Below, piece after piece: positions 1-4,890 of a stretch of DNA of 5,895 bases (positions within the stretch are counted from its first letter, which is position 1; the number at the start of each line of letters is the position of its first letter). Source of the stretch: Bacteroidaceae bacterium (GTDB taxonomy: Bacteria; Bacteroidota; Bacteroidia; Bacteroidales; Bacteroidaceae); assembly GCA_900769465.1 (NCBI GenBank), contig CAAGGT010000209.1, positions 1 through 5,895 on the forward strand, read 5' to 3'. The notes below the pieces were generated by a model. It did no database searches, had not been told where the DNA came from, and saw nothing but the letters and a program-made list of their open reading frames with translations. Made by a program: the position numbers and the translations under genes.

Positions 1-88
1 GCAATGTACGCAAAAGCCCCATGCGCCCAGATGCAATGTACGCAAAAGCCCCATGCGCCCAGATGCAATGTACGCAAAAGCCCCATGC
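1..88. repeat. 32-bp tandem repeat, about 2.75 copies, at the window's left edge
   Basis: A unit beginning GCAATGTACGCAAAAG and ending CCCAGAT occurs at 1-32 and 33-64. A third copy is identical over its first 24 bases (65-88) and then runs into a different C-rich sequence. The copies show no mismatches, which suggests recent expansion or homogenisation. The array reaches the first base of the window, so its true copy number is unknown. There are no spacers, so it is not a CRISPR array, and I see no gene in it. It could be a chromosomal intergenic minisatellite next to an insertion or an origin-type iteron array; nothing here decides between them. Confidence 0.9.
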
Positions 89-289
89 CAGCCAAGCCAA
101 GCTGAATCACCTATGCGCGCTCAAGCCTCTTGCCAGCCCCGGGCCATGCCAGAGCCATGCCAGCCCCGCCCAGCAGCCGCCGACCCATGGCAATCCCCCA
201 TAATCCGGAATTTCGGCGCCGAAAATCCGCATTAGCCCCCTTTTTGCCGTTAAACTGTGTTAAAAACTGCCTGCCAGCCAGCCATTGCC
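89..289. other. C-rich low-complexity intergenic stretch without a convincing gene
   Basis: This segment is rich in short recurring words such as GCCAGCC, CCATGCC and GCCAGCCCC on the + strand, and it carries a palindrome at 206-229. Short open frames cross it, but they are made of repeated Pro/Ala/Gln/Cys residues generated by the repeats and do not look like protein. Just upstream of the promoter are doubled words, GCCATT twice and GCCGTTT twice (281-307). No tRNA or other RNA gene is visible. Confidence 0.6.
206..229. repeat. 24-bp near-perfect palindrome upstream of the late promoter
   Basis: The core TTTCGGCGCCGAAA (211-224) is a perfect 14-bp palindrome. It extends on both sides by CGGA (206-209) and TCCG (226-229), with a single A/A mismatch at 210 and 225. 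It lies about 60 bp upstream of the promoter for the structural/lysis operon. It could be a regulator site, a recombination or replication site, or the remains of a terminator from a gene outside the window. It has no immediate T-tract, so an intrinsic terminator is less likely. Its function is not known from sequence. Confidence 0.65.
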
Positions 290-320
290 ATTGCCGTTTG
301 CCGTTTATGTTGTATTTTTG
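290..320 (+). promoter_or_regulatory. Bacteroidota-type promoter for the rightward structural/lysis operon
   Basis: ATTG (290-293), a 19-nt spacer and TATTTTTG (313-320) match the Bacteroidota primary sigma-factor pattern TTTG / about 19 nt / TAnnTTTG. The -7 element is an exact match; the -33 element differs in one base. Transcription would start around 326-330, leaving a leader of roughly 25 nt before the ATG at 353. The leader is A/T-rich with no Shine-Dalgarno sequence, as is usual in this phylum. The promoter also argues against any start codon upstream of 320 for the gene that follows. Confidence 0.7.
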
Positions 321-352
321 TAGCGTGTAACCCTTTAAATTTTTTTATCACC

Positions 353-1666
353 ATGGCAAAATATAATCTTTTTTTAGGCATGGCTCGCGGCTCAGTCGGC
401 GACGTCACCCTCTACCGTGCCAACGGCACACAGCTCAGCCGTGCGCGTAACCGCCACCCCAGTAACCCCAACAGCACCAAGCAGGCCATCCAGCGTGCCG
501 TCAGTGCCTCCGTAGCCCGTCTCTACAGTCTCACCCGCGCCCTGACCGACCACTCCTTCCAAGGCTTGCGCGTCGGCCAAGAGAACCAGCGCGCCTTCAC
601 CAAGCGCAACATGGCCATACTGCGCTCACTGGTACTCACCGCCATTAACGACAACCTCGCCGACACCGCCACCGATGCCCGCGTCTCGGCTCCGGGACTG
701 AGCGTGGCCGTGCCCTTCGTCGGCGCGCAGATATCGAACGGCAACTATCCCCAGTCACTCTTTGAGTACAAACCTAATACGCTCAACACCCCGTCTTATC
801 ACTTGCCAGCCGTGGCCGATGGAGGTGAGACGGTGGCAGAGTACGCTGCACGTGTGGGCCTCATTGCCGGCGACATCTACACCGTATTGGCCATTAGCAT
901 CGGTACCACTGCAGGTGGTGTTAATCCGCTGTACTCCGTGGGCGGCACCGAGTACTCCAAGGTATACCAGTCGTACTTCGACTACTGTCAGCTGATGGTA
1001 AAGGACGGGCTTTCGGCTAACACCAATCCCATGGGCAGCAACATTACCTACGGAGACTTGTTCGACACAGTCGGCGGAACACAGGACATCTCTTCGCTGC
1101 ACCCGTCAGCTCAGCCCCTCGGCATCGATGAGATTGCCACCTTCGTCTCCAACACTGGATGTATCTGCTGCATCAGGAGCCGTTGGGATGAGGATAAGCG
1201 TTCCACCTCGTTCTTGCAGGCCGCCCGCGGCAATGCTGGTATGGCCTATGGCCTCACTCCGGCTTACCTCCTCGCTGCATGGCGTGACAAGCTCGGCGTC
1301 GACGACGTGGAGCTGATCCTGGAGGGCGAGAATTTCACCGGAGTGTCCCGCTCGGACAGCCTTGTTGTGTCGGCTACGGTTATGTCCGGCTTTGGCAACT
1401 TGACATCTTGGCCGATGGAGGATACGCAGATTGTGTTTGACGAACTTGGAGTAAACTTTATCACTGTGATTGGTAGTGGTATAACGTCTATAAGTGTTTA
1501 CAGTGCGCAAACCGAAGATGGAGTGAAATCATTGACGGGAAATGGCACTGTGAATGCGGATGGAACGAGGGCATATTTTAATACGTTGTTCGCGGATACT
1601 CCGGATTATTACTGGCTCTACATCAACGGCGAGCAGTACGGTGCTGTATTGCAGATTACAGAGTAG
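353..1666 (+). CDS. Probable phage virion-associated protein, 437 aa, DUF6266-like N-terminus
   Basis: This is the largest gene in the window and the first of the rightward operon. The start MAKYNLFLG at 353 is chosen because the frame's upstream ATG at 257 lies before the promoter. Residues about 8-60 (G-x-A-R-G-S-V-G-D-V, Y-R-A-N-G, then N-P-N-S-T-K-Q-A-I-Q-R) follow the motif layout I associate with DUF6266 proteins of Bacteroidota: G..GKVG, a YxxNG turn, then NPxTxxQxxQR. That family has no firmly known function but often sits in phage-like loci. There is no signal peptide or TM segment, which fits a cytoplasmically assembled particle protein. Residues 269-274 contain a Cys cluster (GCICC). 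From about residue 350 the protein turns beta-rich (G-x-G, Thr, Ser, Tyr) and the DNA becomes markedly more AT-rich, suggesting a separately acquired C-terminal domain. Placement directly before the lysis genes supports a late structural role. A secreted or lysis-released cargo protein is the alternative. The gene is certain; the function is moderate at best. Confidence 0.7.
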   Translation: MAKYNLFLGMARGSVGDVTLYRANGTQLSRARNRHPSNPNSTKQAIQRAVSASVARLYSLTRALTDHSFQGLRVGQENQRAFTKRNMAILRSLVLTAINDNLADTATDARVSAPGLSVAVPFVGAQISNGNYPQSLFEYKPNTLNTPSYHLPAVADGGETVAEYAARVGLIAGDIYTVLAISIGTTAGGVNPLYSVGGTEYSKVYQSYFDYCQLMVKDGLSANTNPMGSNITYGDLFDTVGGTQDISSLHPSAQPLGIDEIATFVSNTGCICCIRSRWDEDKRSTSFLQAARGNAGMAYGLTPAYLLAAWRDKLGVDDVELILEGENFTGVSRSDSLVVSATVMSGFGNLTSWPMEDTQIVFDELGVNFITVIGSGITSISVYSAQTEDGVKSLTGNGTVNADGTRAYFNTLFADTPDYYWLYINGEQYGAVLQITE

Positions 1667-1671
1667 CCACC

Positions 1672-1905
1672 ATGCCCCGCACCCGCACCATAGAGTACAC
1701 CGTAGCAGTCGGCAGCTTCTGTGCTGCCGTCTGCTTTGCTTTTTTCTCGCTGGCAATCTCCGATGCCCACGAGGTAGCCGCCGGCAACTGCTCCGTGGTC
1801 GCCCAGTTCTTGCTGCTGACAGCTAGCATTTTTGGAATCGACTACAAACTCAACAGTCATGGTAAAACCAGTCCCGAGAGCCATCCGCAATCACAATCCG
1901 CTTAA
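1672..1905 (+). CDS. Holin-like small membrane protein, 77 aa
   Basis: Two hydrophobic helices are visible, about residues 9-29 (YTVAVGSFCAAVCFAFFSLAI) without its last residue or two, and about 40-56 (CSVVAQFLLLTASIFGIDY). A short acidic/polar loop (SDAHEVAAGN) separates them, and a hydrophilic tail (KLNSHGKTSPESHP) follows. Size, two TM segments and position immediately before an endolysin gene are the classic marks of a two-TM (class II type) holin, which forms holes in the inner membrane and lets the endolysin reach the cell wall. The gene starts 5 nt after the preceding stop, so the two are probably translationally linked. The last 47 nt overlap the endolysin start, so the hydrophilic tail is read through the lysin's first codons in another frame. 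I cannot assign a named holin family; a membrane-anchoring accessory protein is possible but less likely in this context. Confidence 0.75.
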   Translation: MPRTRTIEYTVAVGSFCAAVCFAFFSLAISDAHEVAAGNCSVVAQFLLLTASIFGIDYKLNSHGKTSPESHPQSQSA

Positions 1906-2272
1906 CATCGAGCACAATCCGGACAACCACTGGCTTGGACTCGAGCAGAAGCAGGATGACGGTCGTTTCTGCGTCTTCCGCGCAGATATTTTCGGCTACA
2001 GGGCAGCCCTTATCCTCCTTAAGCGTTACATCGACCGCTACGGGCTGGACACCCCCGCCAAGATTATCCGTCGGTGGGCCCCACCTGTCGACAACGACAC
2101 CCCCGCATACATCCGTAAGGTCGAGGTTATCAGCCGCCTTGGCCGCACCGACCACATCAACTTCGCCGACCGAGAAGCCGTCTGCCGTCTCATGCACGCC
2201 ATGGCCTGCGTTGAGTCCGGAAAGAGTCGTGACATCGCCGAAGTCTACAAAGCATATGACCTCTATGCGTAG
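1859..2272 (+). CDS. Small phage endolysin, 'structural protein P5'-type peptidoglycan hydrolase, 137 aa
   Basis: The N-terminus MVKPVPRAIRNHNPLNI carries the RNxNPxNI motif (residues 10-17), followed by WLG (25-27), RFCVF (36-40), FGYRA (45-49) and IIRRWAPPVDNDTPAY (69-84). These are the hallmarks of a family widely annotated in phages and prophages as 'structural protein P5' and thought to be lysozyme/transglycosylase-like. The expected job is cutting peptidoglycan glycan strands at lysis. There is no signal sequence, so export would depend on the upstream holin. I chose the ATG at 1859 over the in-frame ATG at 1832 because family members begin just before RNxNP; even so it overlaps the holin gene by 47 nt. 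The next gene's ATG overlaps the stop region (2265-2272). The catalytic residue is not certain by eye. A virion-borne hydrolase is the alternative role. Confidence 0.8.
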   Translation: MVKPVPRAIRNHNPLNIEHNPDNHWLGLEQKQDDGRFCVFRADIFGYRAALILLKRYIDRYGLDTPAKIIRRWAPPVDNDTPAYIRKVEVISRLGRTDHINFADREAVCRLMHAMACVESGKSRDIAEVYKAYDLYA

Positions 2273-2687
2273 TATCCTGGTTATCCTCATGACCGCGCTG
2301 ATGGGCGCTTGTCGGTCGTCACAACAGACAGTCGACGTCAGCCGGATTGACGCCACGAGCATCCAGCGAGGCATGGACGTCGGCCTTGTCCTGGATATAT
2401 TCGACAAAGTATATACTTTTGCAGATCAAGATACCGAAGGACTCCAGGTTCTGGGCTCTGTTCCGCCTCGTATCCCCATTATCGTCCCGCACGTCCGGAG
2501 TCGTCGCATAGAAATATCGGCCAGCAGCCGCGATACAACATCGAGTGTAAATAACGTTGCGCGCCATAGTCACAAGCGTCGCGCCGCTGGCCGTTCTTAC
2601 AACATCTTCGCCAGTTATAGGGAAGTATTTCTTTTCATTGTATTTTCAGTAGTTGTGTTCATTGTCTGGCATAAGGTCAGACGATAG
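2265..2687 (+). CDS. Putative unimolecular spanin (u-spanin), 140 aa
   Basis: The N-terminus MRSILVILMTALMGAC is a short lipoprotein signal with a lipobox ending at Cys16; the -3 residue is Met rather than Leu, a tolerable variation. Residues about 17-117 form a polar, likely beta/extended periplasmic segment with several Arg/Ser stretches. Residues about 120-136 (EVFLFIVFSVVVFIVW) form a strong C-terminal TM helix with a basic tail HKVRR, consistent with an inner-membrane anchor. A lipid-anchored outer-membrane end plus an inner-membrane TM end on one chain is the defining u-spanin architecture (phage T1 gp11, 131 aa, is the model), which fuses the two membranes in the last step of Gram-negative lysis. 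It overlaps the endolysin stop by 8 nt and so is translationally coupled to it. The family itself is not recognised by sequence; the call rests on topology, size and position. A phage lipoprotein with another function remains possible. Confidence 0.7.
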   Translation: MRSILVILMTALMGACRSSQQTVDVSRIDATSIQRGMDVGLVLDIFDKVYTFADQDTEGLQVLGSVPPRIPIIVPHVRSRRIEISASSRDTTSSVNNVARHSHKRRAAGRSYNIFASYREVFLFIVFSVVVFIVWHKVRR

Positions 2688-2710
2688 TTGTATAGGTTTT
2701 TCGTATAGAT

Positions 2711-2742
2711 GGGACCGCTTGCCAGTGATGGTAGGCGGTCCC
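2711..2742. terminator. Hairpin in the convergent gap, probable bidirectional terminator
   Basis: GGGACCGC (2711-2718) pairs perfectly with GCGGTCCC (2735-2742). An inner GCC/GGT pairing further shortens the loop. The hairpin lies in the 101-bp gap between the 3' end of the spanin gene and the 3' end of the leftward DUF4406-like gene, where a shared terminator is expected. Neither flank is a clean run of T on its own transcript (TATTCCTA rightward, ATCTATACG leftward), so termination may be weak or factor-assisted. Confidence 0.6.
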
Positions 2743-2788
2743 TATTCCTAAAATCCGCAGATAATTTTTCGTGGCTACATATGGGCTA

Positions 2789-3304
2789 TCAACGGACATT
2801 ACACCCTGCGCCGGAATAATCTGCCGAAAAGGGGATCCATATCTCGTTAGTTCGTTTATCAATCCAATCATACCAGTTACTACCGTCGGGCGTTTTGTTG
2901 TATGACCTGCGAATGTGCCAACGGGCTGCTCCTTCCTCACTGAAGAAAACTTGCTTACCAGTGGCCATGGCAATGGCGTATTCTGCTATTGCGCCAGGAG
3001 ATTCCATAAAGTTCCCAATCATATAGATGGCATCGCAGAATGTCAGCTCCTCGATGTCGAGTGTAAGGATGCACTCGTACCAGCTGCGCTCCCGGCGTTT
3101 CTGAATGTCTTCGTCCTCGATTTCCTGATGCAGACTCAGCCTTGCTTTTGCTAATACTGCAGCCAGTTCGCCCAGCCCGCTGGTGGTCGGGTTAAAAACT
3201 TCATGGCCTTTTGCCCTCAATGTCTCCTCCGCCTGGGCGAACTTCTGGCGGGTGGCGTCACTCAGCACCTCCTCGCCAATCTTTCCACTGATATATACTT
3301 TCAT
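2789..3304 (-). CDS. DUF4406 / nucleoside 2-deoxyribosyltransferase-like protein, 171 aa
   Basis: The protein opens with MKVYISGKI (residues 1-9), then KFAQAEETLRAKGHEVFNPT (21-40), LDIEELTFCDAIYMI (82-96) and ESPGAIAEYAIAMATGKQVFF (101-121, given here as the SxGxxxE segment with S102, G104 and E108). This is the Rossmann-like pattern of DUF4406 and related nucleoside 2-deoxyribosyltransferase-fold proteins, common in phages and presumed to act on nucleotides or nucleosides. Most such proteins are about 95-120 aa. This one has a charged insertion (about 42-75) and an added tail of about 50 aa with several Trp residues (128-157). The ATG at 3304 is preferred to a TTG two codons upstream. It is the last leftward gene, 64 bp after the 60-aa gene, in an AT-rich gap without a clear promoter of its own. 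Its substrate cannot be inferred. Confidence 0.75.
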   Translation of the reverse strand: MKVYISGKIGEEVLSDATRQKFAQAEETLRAKGHEVFNPTTSGLGELAAVLAKARLSLHQEIEDEDIQKRRERSWYECILTLDIEELTFCDAIYMIGNFMESPGAIAEYAIAMATGKQVFFSEEGAARWHIRRSYNKTPDGSNWYDWIDKRTNEIWIPFSADYSGAGCNVR

Positions 3305-3368
3305 AATCAAAACTTTACAAATTAAAACGGTTAATAATATAAGATAGAATACATAAAATGCATGTGTG

Positions 3369-3551
3369 TCATTTTTGCGATGTCTGCAGATCTGACTGGC
3401 TTAGTACGCTCTTTACGCGGCGTATTTCCCTGTCTACATCGCCCTCTAACGCACGTGCTACCCGTAGCTTGAGAGGGTCTCTAATCTTATAGTACTCCCT
3501 CTGTGCCTCCCTCATGGTGGCGACCAGAAAAAAAAACTCCTTTGCTGTCAT
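3369..3551 (-). CDS. Conserved-type small helical protein, 60 aa, function unknown
   Basis: The protein (MTAKEFFFLVATMREAQ at its start, then REYYKIRDPLKLRVARALE and DVDREIRRVKSVL) is almost entirely amphipathic helix, rich in Arg, Glu and Leu. I recognise the layout 'KEFF-LV--MR-AQ-EYYK-RDP--L--A-ALE--VD-EI-RV' from small hypothetical proteins of Bacteroidota mobile elements, but no function is known to me. Its ATG overlaps the stop of the winged-helix gene in an ATGA (3548-3551), so the two are probably co-translated and may act together, for example as a small accessory to the DNA-binding protein. There is no TM segment or signal peptide. Confidence 0.75.
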   Translation of the reverse strand: MTAKEFFFLVATMREAQREYYKIRDPLKLRVARALEGDVDREIRRVKSVLSQSDLQTSQK

Positions 3552-4054
3552 GTTGTGTGCTTATGTCTCTTGAGTGCTTCGATTGCTTGAATGTCTCCGG
3601 ATTCTGCTCTGCGCTTAAGGTCGTCGAGGTACACCTGATATTGTGTTTTGCCCTGAGCGCGTAGTGCTGCTCTCTCTGCCGCCTCCTTTGCAGCCTCTCT
3701 CTCTCTCTTTCGCTCCTCTTCCATGCGTGCTGCTGCTGCATTCTGCAGCTGCTGTTGCTTCCTGGTCTGGGCTCTGCTCGTTATTGGTTCCTGCTGTAGC
3801 CATTTGGTTACTTTAATTGTGTTTCCTTGTCTCTCGATCAGCCTAGCATTAGCAAGTATTCTCAGGGCATGTCTTGTTGCCGACACGGTAAGGCCGCATT
3901 GCATTGCCATCTTGCGAATCGACATGTCAACAATGTCCCGGTCAGTATCATGATAACCAGAGCGTAGACAGAGATGCAGATATACGAGCCGGGTATTAGC
4001 CGACTTGTATATCTGCCTGATCTCTGATATATCGATGATTGTAGTGTACCTCAT
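3548..4054 (-). CDS. Winged-helix DNA-binding protein with coiled-coil tail, 168 aa
   Basis: Residues 1-35 (MRYTTIIDISEI, then TRLVYLHLCLRSGYHDTDRD) lead into a winged-helix domain at about 43-86. It contains SIRKMAMQCGLTVSATRHAL (45-64) as the helix-turn-helix and LIERQGNTIKVTKWL (72-86) as the wing. Residues about 95-132 are Gln-, Ala-, Arg- and Glu-rich and predicted coiled coil. A short C-terminal segment (GKTQYQVYLDDLKRR, then DIQAIEALKRHK) completes it. I recognise this family from Bacteroides-type mobile elements. The N-terminal domain resembles those of DnaD-like or replisome-loading and plasmid-initiator proteins, so a replication or transcription role is plausible but not shown. ATGA overlaps couple it to both neighbours (4051-4054 and 3548-3551). 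A (CT)7 tract lies inside the coiled-coil coding region at 3695-3708. Confidence 0.75.
   Translation of the reverse strand: MRYTTIIDISEIRQIYKSANTRLVYLHLCLRSGYHDTDRDIVDMSIRKMAMQCGLTVSATRHALRILANARLIERQGNTIKVTKWLQQEPITSRAQTRKQQQLQNAAAARMEEERKREREAAKEAAERAALRAQGKTQYQVYLDDLKRRAESGDIQAIEALKRHKHTT
3695..3708. repeat. (CT)7 dinucleotide tract inside the winged-helix gene
   Basis: Seven CT dinucleotides in a row encode part of the Arg/Glu-rich coiled coil (RKRERE) of the leftward winged-helix gene, near its codon 116. A gain or loss of one unit would shift the frame and replace the last third of the protein. The tract is short and may simply reflect codon choice for Arg-Glu repeats. Confidence 0.7.
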
Positions 4055-4380
4055 ATATGCGGATTATGTTCAATGTCATAGCGTCTCGATTCAATATACG
4101 GCAGATAATCCCCCGGGACATAATTAAAATGCCAATAGATAAACTCCGTATTTGGGTGATCGCGCAGTTTAACAAATAAAGACTCGATATCGTCAGGACT
4201 GTGAGGTACATGGCTAAGAGCCCTGTTTAGATCTACAATATCAAAGTATATACTTAAGGACTCATTAATGATGCGATTTCGCTTCTTCCTCTGTATCATT
4301 ACCTCAGCTTCTAACTCTGCATACAGGTGCATGTCGAGCTTAAGCGGTAATACCTTCTGACTTACCATGGGTGTTACCAT
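4051..4380 (-). CDS. Ribbon-helix-helix-like small regulator, 109 aa
   Basis: Residues 9-48 read as a possible ribbon-helix-helix domain: a strand KVLPLKL (9-15), a first helix MHLYAELEAEVMIQR (17-31), a basic turn KKRNR, and a second helix IINESLSIYFDIVD (37-50). RHH proteins bind DNA as dimers through the strand and are common plasmid and phage regulators. The C-terminal half (LFVKLRDHPNTEFIYWHF) is an unrecognised small domain rich in aromatics and Asp/Pro. The start may be the ATG at 4380 (which overlaps the previous gene by 7 nt) or the in-frame ATG at 4368. The stop overlaps the next gene's ATG in ATGA. The RHH call is by eye and moderate. Confidence 0.65.
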   Translation of the reverse strand: MVTPMVSQKVLPLKLDMHLYAELEAEVMIQRKKRNRIINESLSIYFDIVDLNRALSHVPHSPDDIESLFVKLRDHPNTEFIYWHFNYVPGDYLPYIESRRYDIEHNPHI

Positions 4381-4637
4381 AGCGTGCCCTCCTTCCTCAA
4401 TTCTTCGGCGAGCTTGGCAAACATCCTATAAGCCTGCTCCCATGTTATGTTACGTGCGCTCTCTGCCCTCATTATTGTGTACCTCGAGCATCCAAAGCGC
4501 TTACCTGCTTCTACCTGGCTGAGTCCATTGCGCAGCCTCCATGTCTTCAGCGCCAACGCAAAGCTCTGCTTATCTATATCCATGTCTAGTCCGTTAGGTC
4601 TCATTTCGACCTCAATCGGTTTAATCTTTATATCCAT
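4374..4637 (-). CDS. XRE-family helix-turn-helix regulator, 87 aa
   Basis: After a 20-residue N-terminal extension, residues about 24-80 form a single XRE/Cro-like HTH: SFALALKTWRLRNGLSQVEA, then GKRFGCSRYTIMRAESAR with the recognition helix around 50-61, and TWEQAYRMFAKLAEEL closing the bundle. No other domain is present, which is typical of small phage or plasmid repressors and activators. It is preceded by a 50-bp AT-rich gap holding an inverted repeat that could be its own operator. It overlaps the following gene by 7 nt. I recognise close-looking proteins (KTWRLRNGL, FGCSRYTIMRAE) from Bacteroidota mobile elements. Likely targets are the leftward promoter region, the gap upstream of its own gene, or both; this is inference. 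Confidence 0.85.
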   Translation of the reverse strand: MDIKIKPIEVEMRPNGLDMDIDKQSFALALKTWRLRNGLSQVEAGKRFGCSRYTIMRAESARNITWEQAYRMFAKLAEELRKEGTLW

Positions 4638-4640
4638 TTC

Positions 4641-4676
4641 ATGTAAATTAAGTGATTTAAAATAATTTTTTTACAT
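4641..4676. promoter_or_regulatory. Inverted repeat in the AT-rich gap upstream of the XRE gene
   Basis: ATGTAAA (4641-4647) and TTTACAT (4670-4676) are perfect 7-bp inverted arms separated by 22 nt of almost pure A/T that itself contains ATTT/AAAT half-matches. The pair fills most of the 50-bp gap between the 65-aa gene and the XRE gene, the widest gap among the first six leftward genes. It could be an operator for the neighbouring regulator. I found no good -7 TAnnTTTG element here, so an internal promoter is not supported. Confidence 0.4.
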
Positions 4677-4687
4677 TCGGTAATACC

Positions 4688-4885
4688 TCATTGCCAAGCC
4701 CTCCACTCATCAATTAGTAAGTTATACCCGCGTGACTCCATCCATGCTATTGCAGATGTAATGGTCGGTCTACGTATTATCACTCCCCGGAGCGCCTGGA
4801 TTGCCACACGCCCATCATACTCAGCGATCGTTGCCAGCTGGCCGTCTCGCTCAAATCTCAACAAAGTTCCTTTTGCCATAGTCAT
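4688..4885 (-). CDS. Small protein of unknown function, 65 aa
   Basis: I do not recognise this protein. It begins MTMAKGTLLRFERDGQLAT, so the true start may be the ATG at 4885 or the in-frame one at 4879. It continues with a probable beta-rich half (TIAEYDGRVAIQALRGVIIRR) and then a helix (ITSAIAWMESRGYNLLIDEW) ending in Trp-Gln. It has no TM segment, signal or Cys cluster. It begins 5 nt after the preceding stop and is separated from the XRE gene by 50 bp. The compact, charged composition and operon position suggest a small phage-type accessory or regulatory protein. Confidence 0.7.
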   Translation of the reverse strand: MTMAKGTLLRFERDGQLATIAEYDGRVAIQALRGVIIRRPTITSAIAWMESRGYNLLIDEWRAWQ

Positions 4886-4890
4886 AAGTG

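Noticed and set aside
21..330. Short open frames across the left flank
   Set aside because: Their sequences are read-through of the 32-bp repeat and of C-rich words (runs of Pro, Ala, Gln, Cys), with no promoter and no family resemblance.
257..352. N-terminal extension of the 437-aa gene to an ATG at 257
   Set aside because: The extension contains the promoter (290-320), is Cys-rich and unlike the rest of the protein, and MAKYN at 353 is a typical family-style start.
755..1510. Minus-strand open frames inside the 437-aa gene
   Set aside because: Antisense shadows of the GC-rich coding strand, with no domain or operon context.
1850..2407. A 185-aa minus-strand open frame under the endolysin and spanin genes
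   Set aside because: It lies opposite well-supported genes, has no promoter, and exists because high-GC codons on one strand avoid stops on the other.
2391..2421. Internal promoter in the spanin gene (TACTTTTG at 2414-2421)
   Set aside because: The -7 word fits, but no TTTG-like element lies at the right distance upstream, and there is no gene start downstream on that strand.
3305..3310. TTG start at 3310 for the DUF4406-like gene
   Set aside because: The ATG at 3304 gives the family-typical start MKVYISG; the two extra codons add nothing.
3305..3368. Separate promoter for the DUF4406-like gene
   Set aside because: The AT-rich gap holds TAAAGTTTTG on the minus strand, but its spacing differs from TAnnTTTG and no clear -33 element pairs with it.
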